The notes below the pieces were generated by a model. That model worked only from the letters and a program-made list of their open reading frames with translations, was not told the origin of the DNA and searched no databases. Source: a bacterium (GTDB lineage: Bacteria > Verrucomicrobiota > Kiritimatiellia > RFP12 > UBA1067). Taken from it: a DNA stretch of 43,383 nt. The translations under genes and the position numbers were made by a program. The DNA lies in NCBI GenBank assembly GCA_025360845.1, contig JANYBJ010000147.1, positions 1 to 43,383 on the forward strand, given 5' to 3'. Below, piece after piece: positions 33,279 through 42,200 of this stretch. Each line of letters opens with the position of its first letter. The stretch's first letter is position 1.

Positions 33279-34324
33279 ACAATGTCATTCTGACAGCGGA
33301 TGTTGAAGTGCTTGCCAACAGGTTGCCGTCTCTCTGCAAAGTGTTGGATAATAAGCGTTTTTTTCTAACAGGAGGCACAGGCTTTTTCGGCAAGTGGCTG
33401 CTACACAGCTTCCTCGGACTGCGCAATGCTTGCGGTCTCGATGTCGAGTTAACGGTCCTGTCGCGTGACCCTAAACACTTTCTCGACTCCAACCCGGACT
33501 TCTGCGGCCAGAACGGTTTGAAGTTTGTGGCCGGCGATGTCCGGACGTTTGAACTAACCACCCGGCAGCCTTTTGATTTCGTTATTCACGGCGCAACCGC
33601 GGCCAGCGCGCAACTTGAGCAGGAGCAGCCCGAGGAGATGTACTCTGTCATCACCGAGGGGACGCGGCACATCCTCGACTTCACGCGCCAATGCTCAGCC
33701 AAACGGATTCTTTTCATCAGTTCGGGCGCGGTCTATGGTCCCCAGCCCCCCACCCTTGACCAGCTTCCAGAAACGTACGAGGGCACCCCCGCGACGGCCT
33801 ATGGCAGAGGCAAGAAGGTCTCCGAGCAGCTGTGCCTCGAAGCTTCCTCCTCGGAGCTTTTTGACTGCGTCATCGCCAGGCCGTTCGCGTTCGTCGGCCC
33901 CTACCTGCCCTTGGACACGCACTTCGCGATAGGCAACTTCATCCAGGACTGCCTGGAAAGCCGCCCCATCGTCATCCGCGGCGACGGCACGCCGCTGCGC
34001 TCTTACCTTTACGCCGCAGACCTGGCGGAGTGGCTATGGACGATTCTGTTGCGCGGCCAGCGCTCGCAGGCCTATAATGTGGGCTCGAACTGTGCGATTT
34101 CCATTCGCGACCTGGCCCATCTCGTGAGGGAGTGCGCCGACACGTCGAACGAAATTGTCGTCCTAGGAAAAGAGGCCGAGGGCGCTTTGCCCGCCCGCTA
34201 TGTGCCATCGGTGGACCGCGCGCAAAAGGAACTGGCACTCTGTCAACGCATCTCTTTGCCAGAGGCCATTCGTCGGACACTCCTCTGGCATCGGGACATG
34301 CAAGTCAAAGGTTCATGCAGATGA
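33275..34324 (+). CDS. Extended SDR (NAD(P)-dependent sugar reductase/epimerase)
   Basis: 349 aa. The nucleotide loop is GGTGFFGKW (33-41), preceded by an unusual 30-residue N-terminal helix region. ISSGAVYGPQ supplies the Ser and AYGRGKKVSEQ the Tyr-x3-Lys catalytic pair. RSYLYAADLAEWLW and AYNVGS are typical of nucleotide-sugar SDRs. In the yersiniose pathway an SDR (YerF) reduces the ketone of the newly attached side chain, and that is the best guess for this gene. A C4 reductase/CDP-abequose-synthase-like function is the alternative. It overlaps both neighbours by 4 bp. Confidence 0.85.
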   Translation: MNNVILTADVEVLANRLPSLCKVLDNKRFFLTGGTGFFGKWLLHSFLGLRNACGLDVELTVLSRDPKHFLDSNPDFCGQNGLKFVAGDVRTFELTTRQPFDFVIHGATAASAQLEQEQPEEMYSVITEGTRHILDFTRQCSAKRILFISSGAVYGPQPPTLDQLPETYEGTPATAYGRGKKVSEQLCLEASSSELFDCVIARPFAFVGPYLPLDTHFAIGNFIQDCLESRPIVIRGDGTPLRSYLYAADLAEWLWTILLRGQRSQAYNVGSNCAISIRDLAHLVRECADTSNEIVVLGKEAEGALPARYVPSVDRAQKELALCQRISLPEAIRRTLLWHRDMQVKGSCR

Positions 34325-35250
34325 AAAAGATCAGCGTTGCTTCCGGCTGCTACAATGAAGAAGACAATCTCCGGGAATTCTACGACCGGATCGTGGCAAC
34401 CTTCCGCCAGCTGCCCGGCTACACCTATGAGATCATCCTTGCGGACAACTGCTCGACGGACCGCAGCCGGGAGATCCTGCGCGAGATCGCCGCAAGAGAC
34501 CCGCAGTTCAAGGTCATCCTGAACGCGAATAATTTCGGGCATATCCGCTCACCTTTTAACGCCCTGCTGCAGACCTCCGGCGACGCCGTCGTCGTGCTCT
34601 GCTCCGACTTGCAGGAGCCGCCGGAAATGATTCTCGATTTTGTCAAGCAGTGGGAAGCCGGATACCAAGTGGTCTGCGGAGTGAAGCCCAAAAGCCGCGA
34701 AAACCCTTTGATGTTTCAAGTCCGCCGCCTCTACTACTGGCTGCTGGCCAGCTGCTCGGAAACCTCGCAAATCCAGAACTTCACGGGTTTTGGCCTCTAC
34801 GACCGGAAAGTCATTAACGCCATCAGGCAGTTCAACGAGCCCTACCCCTATTTCCGCGGGCTGGTCAGCGAGATCGGGTTCAAGCGGGCCGAAGTCCCCT
34901 TTATCCAAGCCGCCCGGCAGCACGGTAAGACGAAAAACAATTTCTTCACGCTATACGACATGGCCATGATCGGCTTTGTAAACCACACCAAGCTGCCGCT
35001 GCGGCTCGCCGCTTTCGCCGGATTCTTCCTCGCCATCCTGAGCCTCTTTGTGGCGATCGGCTACCTCATCTACAAGCTCCTTTATTGGCAAACCTTCAAC
35101 CTGGGACTTGCGCCCATCGTGATCGGCCTCTTCTTCTTTGCCTCTGTCCAGCTGCTCTTCATCGGCGTCATTGGTGAATATGTCGGTGCCATCTGGACCC
35201 AGGTTAAAAACAAGCCGCTGGTTATCGAGGACGAGCGCATCAATTTCTGA
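34321..35250 (+). CDS. GT2 polyprenyl-phosphate glycosyltransferase, GtrB/DPM1-like
   Basis: 309 aa from ATG 34321 (ATGA overlap with the SDR). The frame is open to 34132, but that part overlaps the SDR gene. It has a GT-A domain with ASGCYNEEDNL, LADNCSTDRS and the metal-binding LCSDLQEPPE. Two C-terminal membrane helices follow (LAAFAGFFLAILSLFVAIGY; APIVIGLFFFASVQLLFIGV). Proteins of this shape transfer a sugar from its nucleotide to undecaprenyl phosphate on the cytoplasmic side. The lipid-linked sugar is then flipped by a GtrA protein and used by a GT-C enzyme, and both of these are encoded just downstream. Confidence 0.9.
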   Translation: MKKISVASGCYNEEDNLREFYDRIVATFRQLPGYTYEIILADNCSTDRSREILREIAARDPQFKVILNANNFGHIRSPFNALLQTSGDAVVVLCSDLQEPPEMILDFVKQWEAGYQVVCGVKPKSRENPLMFQVRRLYYWLLASCSETSQIQNFTGFGLYDRKVINAIRQFNEPYPYFRGLVSEIGFKRAEVPFIQAARQHGKTKNNFFTLYDMAMIGFVNHTKLPLRLAAFAGFFLAILSLFVAIGYLIYKLLYWQTFNLGLAPIVIGLFFFASVQLLFIGVIGEYVGAIWTQVKNKPLVIEDERINF

Positions 35251-35272
35251 GGCAAACAGAGGACTCGACTCT

Positions 35273-37252
35273 ATGCGCACTTCACTTCGGTTTTTTCTGT
35301 CGCACTCAAATACGGCAAGGTTATTCTGGTGCCTTTGCCTGCTCTTGCTCATCGTCTTTACGCGATGGCCCTGGATCGACTGTGACGGCGGCGTTCCCTC
35401 GCTCAACGAGTACGGCTATTTTGTCACCGACGAAGGCTATTACACCGGCGGTGCAAAAGAAAAGCTTGTGTCCGGCCATTTTATCGACGTTTCCCGCGGC
35501 GAGACCTACACCTATGCAATCTGCCCTGCGTTGCATCTGTTGACCTATGGCTCTTATTCGCTGTTTGGCCAATCGTCCTGGGGCCATCGCCTTTTTCCTT
35601 TCACCATCAACACCTTCGCCTGGCTCATGATGTTCTGGGCACTTTCGCGAAGAACCCTTCCGTGGATCGTCTTTGTCTTATGTGCAGGAGTTCTCATGAC
35701 GCCTTTCGTCATAGAGTATGAACGTACCGCCAGCAACGATGTCTTGATGGCATCCGTTCTCATGATCGGCTTCTGCCTGACGCAGCGAAAGGGACTATTG
35801 TTCACCGTCTTGGGCGGGTGCGTCTTCGGTCTCGGCTTCTTCGTCAAGAAATCGATCATCGTATTGTTCAGCCTGGGTGTCAGCATATCACTGATGAAGC
35901 GCACCCGCGAACGGCGTTGGCTGCACGGCTTCATGCTGGCCGTGTCTTTTCTTGCCGTTGCCGGCCTCGTCCAACTGACCGTAAGATGGATAGTCGCGGG
36001 CGATGCCGCAGCGCAACACGTCACCGTCAACCGCCTGTTGGAGATCTCCAACGCACACTACGCGCTGCCCAACCCATTCGATCTGCAAAACACGTTCAAG
36101 GGACTCTCGTCGTTTCCCAGAATGCCGACCGACACTCGCCTCGGAGTCTTGGTTGTTCTCTTCTTCCTGTTTCCCTCCCTGCTGTTTCTCCGCCGCCTGA
36201 GCCAATCGCCTTTCCGATGGAACGGGAAAATGCTGTTCTATCTCAGTTTTCCGCTCTATACCTGCAGTATCCTCATCATGAACGGCTATTATGCGCACTA
36301 CTTTATCCCGCTGATCGTTTTCATCCCTTTTCTTTGGCTGGAGGCCCGAAAAGACCTGCGCAGTTCCCCGGACCGCCACACCTGGCCCAAGCTTTGCCTT
36401 TTGGGTGCGGCGCTCGCAGTCACAGTCTTGCTCTGCAACTCCATCGCCGTTTCAAAGAGCGACCTTCCGAACCTCGCCCCCTTCATCAGCCAGGCCTATA
36501 ATTTGCCGCAAAAAATCCTCTGGCTCCTGAACGGAAAATACATTCTGTTGACCGCGCTCCTTCTCTCCGCCTTCGTTTTGCTTGCCAGATTCAACAAGCC
36601 CCAAGTGATCCCGACCCTTTGCATCCTGGCGGCTGCCTTGCTGACTGCGAATCTCTGCTTCACCCTTTTCCCGCTTGTCCAAGCCGCTCCCTATGCACCG
36701 GCACTGAAGCCCTCGCAACAGGTTGCGGTGCTCCTCCAGGTGACCTCCGTCCTGATTCTGTTTCTTGTCTGGCAAGCCCCCCGCGTTTTGGTGGTAGGAA
36801 AACGCTGGGTCGCCGCTTTTGCCGTGTTTCTTCTCTTTGGGTTCGTGCAAAATCCGAACTGGCGGGCGAGCCTGTCTGAACTTCCCAAGCGAAACACGCT
36901 GCAGAAGCAGGCCGTTCAGGAATTAAAGAAGCTTCTGCCGGCCAATGCCGTTGTCACCGGCGAGCGCGGCCCGCAACTGCTGGCGACCTTGCCCGCGAAG
37001 GCTGTGCCGTCAAGTGGCGACACCATCCCCTTGTTGCAGACCCTTCACCAAGCGGATACCAACACCGCCTTCTACTGCATTGTCGACACACAGCAGGCTT
37101 ATGTCTGGCAATATTACAAGAATAACCCTGACACGATTTCAATGGAGCTCATTCACAAGATGAAGCTGCCGGGTTTCGGAACGGGTGATCCCATCGACGT
37201 TTATCTCGCTAAACTCACCTTAACGCAAAAAGGCCCCCGTGCGACGCCCTGA
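35273..37252 (+). CDS. GT-C membrane glycosyltransferase (GT39/ArnT-like)
   Basis: 659 aa from ATG 35273; an upstream in-frame start at 35138 would overlap the GT2 gene. About eleven to twelve hydrophobic helices are present. The first periplasmic loop has D53-E54 (VTDEGYYTGGAKE), the acidic pair used for catalysis in GT-C enzymes. A soluble C-terminal part begins at about 560 and contains VVTGERGPQLLATLP. It is likely to transfer a polyprenyl-phosphate-linked sugar onto a glycan or lipid in the periplasm. The specificity cannot be read. It lies 22 bp after the GT2 gene and overlaps the following gene by 14 bp. Confidence 0.75.
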   Translation: MRTSLRFFLSHSNTARLFWCLCLLLLIVFTRWPWIDCDGGVPSLNEYGYFVTDEGYYTGGAKEKLVSGHFIDVSRGETYTYAICPALHLLTYGSYSLFGQSSWGHRLFPFTINTFAWLMMFWALSRRTLPWIVFVLCAGVLMTPFVIEYERTASNDVLMASVLMIGFCLTQRKGLLFTVLGGCVFGLGFFVKKSIIVLFSLGVSISLMKRTRERRWLHGFMLAVSFLAVAGLVQLTVRWIVAGDAAAQHVTVNRLLEISNAHYALPNPFDLQNTFKGLSSFPRMPTDTRLGVLVVLFFLFPSLLFLRRLSQSPFRWNGKMLFYLSFPLYTCSILIMNGYYAHYFIPLIVFIPFLWLEARKDLRSSPDRHTWPKLCLLGAALAVTVLLCNSIAVSKSDLPNLAPFISQAYNLPQKILWLLNGKYILLTALLLSAFVLLARFNKPQVIPTLCILAAALLTANLCFTLFPLVQAAPYAPALKPSQQVAVLLQVTSVLILFLVWQAPRVLVVGKRWVAAFAVFLLFGFVQNPNWRASLSELPKRNTLQKQAVQELKKLLPANAVVTGERGPQLLATLPAKAVPSSGDTIPLLQTLHQADTNTAFYCIVDTQQAYVWQYYKNNPDTISMELIHKMKLPGFGTGDPIDVYLAKLTLTQKGPRATP

Positions 37253-39260
37253 TGAACTATTCACCTTTTGCCGGAACCGGTTGACGGCGCAGCAGAGCCA
37301 ATTCTTTCGCTATCTTCTGGTGGGCGGCTGGAATACCGTGTTCGGTATGGCCGTCTACGCCGGGCTCTATCAATGGCTCGGCGGCAGCGTCCACTATCTG
37401 ATTCTGCTGATCCCTTCGAACTTCCTGGCCGTCACAAACGCATACGTCTGTTACAGGCTGTTTGTCTTTAGAACGCGCGGCAACATCCTGAAAGAGTATT
37501 TCCGTTGCTATGTCGTCTATGGCGGCATGATGCTTGCCGGAGCCGTTCTGCTCTATGTACTCGTCGACTGGCTCGGAGTCCCACCTGCCGCCGCCAACTG
37601 CATATGTGTCGCCCTTACGACGATTGCCAGTTACTTCGGACATCGGAATTTTTCGTTCAAACCGGGTCCTCCAAATGACGGCCGAATCAACTTGCTCCAT
37701 TCTTTAGACGCAAAGCCCGTTCTCATATTAGGCATCGCCTCACTCCTGACGCTCCTCTGCCATCTCACGACCATTAAATATTATCCGCTTTCATGGCTGG
37801 ATGAAGTCGACATCAGGGAAATCGGAAGATTTTCAATCTATAATCAGAATCCTGCATGGTCGTTGCACCTGACTCCAACAGTGCCAGCCTCGACACCAAC
37901 CCCTTTCATCCATTATCTCGGCGGGTTCATCCAAGAAACATTGTATCGAATAACCGGAAACTTCATTGTGCCAAGATGTTTCGCGCTTGGAGGACTCCTC
38001 TTTGCTGTTGTCTTGTTCTATATCTGGTTGCGAAAAAAGGGATTCTCGCCGTGGATTACCCTTTTTTCTGCTCTATTATTGTTGTCGGATACTAACGTCA
38101 CCGTAGGTGTACATTGGTACCGACTGGACATGTGGGTCATGGGCCTTACTTTCCTCAACGCCTGGCTTGTCTTGCGCTGTTCAGGGAAAACGGAATCAAC
38201 GCAACTTAAGACCCTATTTGCCGTTGGCGGCATAATGGTTTTCCAAATGATTTTTTGGTTGACCGCCATCATCCAGTGGCCACTTGTTCTTGCCGAAGTT
38301 CTGACACTTGCCGTTGCTGAAAAATGGACCCTCCGCCGTTATCTTGGCGCAATGTTATCTGGCTTTAGCGGCATGTTAAGTGTTGGTTTTATTTTGCTGA
38401 TTCCTCTTTACGGTGAGTTAAGCAACACCTTCGCCTATTTTCTCACTCAAACAGAAATCGGCTGCACCATCAGCCGATTTAATCCTTCAGCATCTGTTAG
38501 TTCGACAAGCGTGCTTCTACAGAGCGCTCTTGAACGGCTGCTACATTTCATCAAACTGATCATGCGAACGCCTTTCATCTGGGTGGGGGCCACAATCGGC
38601 TGTTGTTTCTTCTGGCGGAAGCATCGCTTCCACTTTTACGCTTTGCTGTTCAGTGCCATGCTGGTGATGATGACTCAAGTCTACCATGCGCGAGTGAATT
38701 ATCTGACGCCACTTGTGTTCTTATTCTTCTCAGAAGGCTTATATCAATGGCTAACTCGCAACAGTCGACTCCGCTATCTTGCCGCAGCCTTTCTGACCAT
38801 TGCTTTAGCTTATAGTTTTCTGCTGTCTGTCATCGGTTTGAACTATTTCGCGAGACCTCTTTCTAAAGGGAACACGTATGATGCGCTTCTAGAAAAAATG
38901 TCATCCACTGTCGGATGCGGTCCGATAAAAATATACACGTTCACGTACGACATTTACCATGTGGGTCGAAAGCTAGGATGGCATATGTTCTCCTTTCTTC
39001 CAGGCAAACCTGAATCCATCTTTATCAGTCAAGTCTCAAAGCCTCTCCTCGCCGATTTAGACTATATCGTCGTCGGCGATGATTATGAGCTTAATACGGA
39101 CCAAAATACTTTTCTCAATACCCAAGGGTTCCATCCTTGGAAACGCGTCGAGTTGCCTAAAGATGAGCCCGTTGGCATGACTGCACTCTTCCGCCCCGTC
39201 ATTTATGCACGCGGGTACCCATGCTTCACGATCTGGAAGAAGGCAACTCGTTTCCAATAG
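37239..39260 (+). CDS. GtrA flippase fused to a GT-C glycosyltransferase
   Basis: 673 aa starting with GTG 37239, needed to keep the whole GtrA domain; AAAGG lies just upstream. Residues about 20-145 are a four-helix GtrA domain (QFFRYLLVGGWNTVFGMAVY ... TIASYFGHRNFSFKPG), which flips polyprenyl-phosphate sugars. From about 165 a GT-C part begins, with the acidic loop WLDEVDIREIG and eight to ten more helices (for example MLAGAVLLYVLVDW and RYLAAAFLTIALAYSFLLSV). Flippase and transferase are normally separate genes (gtrA and gtrS). The latter two thirds are visibly AT-richer than the operon upstream, which hints at a different origin. It is the last gene of the operon and ends 10 bp from the convergent giant gene. 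Confidence 0.8.
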   Translation: MRRPDELFTFCRNRLTAQQSQFFRYLLVGGWNTVFGMAVYAGLYQWLGGSVHYLILLIPSNFLAVTNAYVCYRLFVFRTRGNILKEYFRCYVVYGGMMLAGAVLLYVLVDWLGVPPAAANCICVALTTIASYFGHRNFSFKPGPPNDGRINLLHSLDAKPVLILGIASLLTLLCHLTTIKYYPLSWLDEVDIREIGRFSIYNQNPAWSLHLTPTVPASTPTPFIHYLGGFIQETLYRITGNFIVPRCFALGGLLFAVVLFYIWLRKKGFSPWITLFSALLLLSDTNVTVGVHWYRLDMWVMGLTFLNAWLVLRCSGKTESTQLKTLFAVGGIMVFQMIFWLTAIIQWPLVLAEVLTLAVAEKWTLRRYLGAMLSGFSGMLSVGFILLIPLYGELSNTFAYFLTQTEIGCTISRFNPSASVSSTSVLLQSALERLLHFIKLIMRTPFIWVGATIGCCFFWRKHRFHFYALLFSAMLVMMTQVYHARVNYLTPLVFLFFSEGLYQWLTRNSRLRYLAAAFLTIALAYSFLLSVIGLNYFARPLSKGNTYDALLEKMSSTVGCGPIKIYTFTYDIYHVGRKLGWHMFSFLPGKPESIFISQVSKPLLADLDYIVVGDDYELNTDQNTFLNTQGFHPWKRVELPKDEPVGMTALFRPVIYARGYPCFTIWKKATRFQ

Positions 39261-39270
39261 CAAAAATGGG

Positions 39271-42200
39271 TCAGGGATCGATCTCCTGTGAGCGAATCAG
39301 GAAGTCGTACGACTGGTTCCGTGCGTTCACTTTCTGCGAAGCGGGCAGCCCCTCTTTGTCTGACCAGAGGAAAAATCCGCGGCCCTCCACGCCTGCCGCC
39401 GAGGGCATCTTAACCGGCGTCAAGATCCCGTCAAAGCGGATGCTCTTGGAGGTGTGCAGCGAGCCGTAGTCGAACCAGGCTTTAAAGGTTCCGCTGAACA
39501 GGCCGGTGGGGCGGGTCAGCGTGAGCGTCAGCGCCTCCGCATTCGCGTTGACCGTATAGTTCCAGCCGCCGCCGGGCATCGCGACCGGAGCCCCGGCCAC
39601 AGGTGCCGTGATGCCCGTCATCGCGCCGGACGAGTTGAGTTTAACCGACAGCGGCAGCGTGTCCGGATTCCACCAGACAGATGCGTACCGGTTCGTCCCG
39701 ATATTAAGCTTGGGATCGGGCGCGACAGGCTCCGTGCCGACCGCCAGCGTTTTGTTCCGATAGTAATCGTACAGGTTGCCGACCGTGTCATACCAGCCGC
39801 CCGTGAGGCCAAGCCTCCGGTTGAACCCGTTCAAGGACCGGCTCTCCCACGTCATCGTATCCAGCATCGCGAGGCACGTCACCGGCCCGCTCTCTCGGTC
39901 GAACATCGCGAAGCCGTAGAAGCAGCCGCCTTGATAGGCGGTCGGTGAGGTGTACAGAACCGTGAACAGCGTATGGGCGTCAACGATGATCAGCGGGCTG
40001 CTCAGCGAAACCGCCGTGCCGTCCGCCAGCTTGCCGACGCTGGTGACCTTGCCGTTCGCCACCGTGAACGCCAGATAGCCGCTGCCGTAAGTCTCAGACC
40101 CGTCCTCAACCTCTCCCAGCTCATTCTGAACGGTGGCGGTGTAATACCCGTTGAGGCCCGCGACCGTGGTCCGCATGTCCGCGTCACCGCTCACGTCGCG
40201 GTACAGCAGCAGCGACGACGACTGCGTATCGGGATCATCGTCGAAGGCGACGCCCAGCAGCGCCGGCCCCTCGGCAACCACCTCATGTCGGACCCGCACA
40301 GTCAGAGGCAGCTTCCACCTGGAGCTGAGCGACGCCACTTTCGCGACGAAGGTGAAATCGCCGTCCGGACTTCCTGTCAGGTACGAGTCTGCGCTGAATG
40401 AATAGTTAGTTCCCTCTGCGGAAAGCTTGCCGGTGATCCGCCCTGGCGTTGTCACCGTCATCGTCGCAATCCCTTTTCCGAATTTGTGTTCGTCTGCCAA
40501 ATAGCCGTTGAACACGCCGGTCGCCCACTTCGGCAGCGGCGCGACGGTGATCGTGAAGGAGGCTGTCACCGGCGCGCTCCGGTTGCCCGCATTCGTCACC
40601 GAGACCTTCACCTGCGAGGGTTTTTCGAGCGCCGAGGGCGTGGTCGGCACGCCGCCGATGGTTCTGGTTGCCGCATCGTACGTGAGGCCCGCCGGCAGAC
40701 CGGTCACCGTGACCTGCGGCAGCGAGTCGGACGTGATGTCGAGAACCCGCTCGAAGCGCACGCCCGCCATCGCCTGCTGCGCCCCCGGATTCGCCACCGT
40801 AGGCGGGGCGATGTTGGCAGTGAGACCAAAGAAGGCCTGGCAAAGCATGACGCCTCCTGATGCTCCCGCGGCCGCCTCTGCTCCGTTCACCTGGCGCGTC
40901 GGAGCCTGCGACCCGTTCTCCCAGCGCAGCAGCGTCCAGCCCTTGGTAGGCGTGGCGCTGACATTAACCGCCTTGCCTGGCAGACAATACCCGCCGCCCG
41001 TCACGCGCCCGCCCTCCGGCGGCTGAGGCACGCTCGCCACAAAGACGCCTTTGTTCGGCACGGTCCCCGCATCATCGTCAGCGATCACGACCGCGGCGAC
41101 CTGCGGCTCTCCGAGCGCTCCCCCTGTCGCCTGGCTCAGCTCAACGTAGAAGCGTTCCGGCCCCTCGACCAGGCGGTCCTGCTTGATCTGGATCATGACG
41201 GTTTTGGGTCCGATTTCGCCCGCCGCCCACAGCAGCGTGGCCGGCTTGGCCAAGGCCACGTAATCCGCGCTCGCCGTGGCCGAGCCGGGCAGCAAAATCA
41301 GATTCACCGAGCACGCCACGTCCGGCAGGCCGCCGTTGACGGTCACAGCGACCGTCCCGTCCGCCTCGGAACAGGGGAACATCTCGGCGGCAAACGCCAC
41401 GCCGCTGAAGAGCGCCGTGACCGAAAGGGCCGCTTCAACGCCCGCATCCGTCCGGGGATTGTCGGTGCGTCCGTCGCTCCACCTCACAAACCGGTACCCC
41501 GCATTCGGAACAGCGCCGACAGGTGTGCCGGAGTCGCCCTGCGTCACCGTCTGATCCACCGCCCCCGTCACCGCTCCGTAGGTTCCGGCCGCATAGGTCA
41601 ACCTGTACCGGTTGAGGAACACCGACGTCAGAGTCACGTCGTTGCTCGGCATGGTGACCGTTGTTGAAGGCAAGTAGGCGAAGAAATTGGTCCCGAGGTC
41701 CGTCCCTTCAGGCGACACCGTCCAGCCAATAAAAATCTGATTTGTTCCTGGCGTCTCCGCCGTTACGGGTGCGGTCGCGCCTGCGGCAAAGTCGCCACCG
41801 CCGGGTCCGCCGATGACCGCCAAACGATATGTAGATGACACCGGAGGCGGCAAGGAACCGGACGCACGGAAGCCTAAGACGTGGTTGCGGTAAGTCGGGG
41901 GGGCCGCGCCGCGGAAAGCGGACCGGCAATAATCGGCGGTGTCGAGCCAACTGCCGCCGCGATTTAAACGGGCCGACCCTGAGGCCAAACCATTCGGATC
42001 ACTCACCGCATCGGGATACGTCCCGTACCAATCCAGACACCACTCGAACACATTGCCGTGCATGTCATAGAGTCCCCATGCGTTCGGCGGGTATGAACCG
42101 ACCTTGGCCGTGCCCGCAGTCGTGTCGCCTCCTTGCGTGCAACCGCTTGCATTGCTATACAGATATCGTGCCACCTCAGAAAGGGAAGCGTCATTGCTCG

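Noticed and set aside
39261-39270. Bidirectional terminator between the convergent genes
   Set aside because: Only 10 bp separate the stop codons and no hairpin with a T-tract was found in the flanking coding ends.
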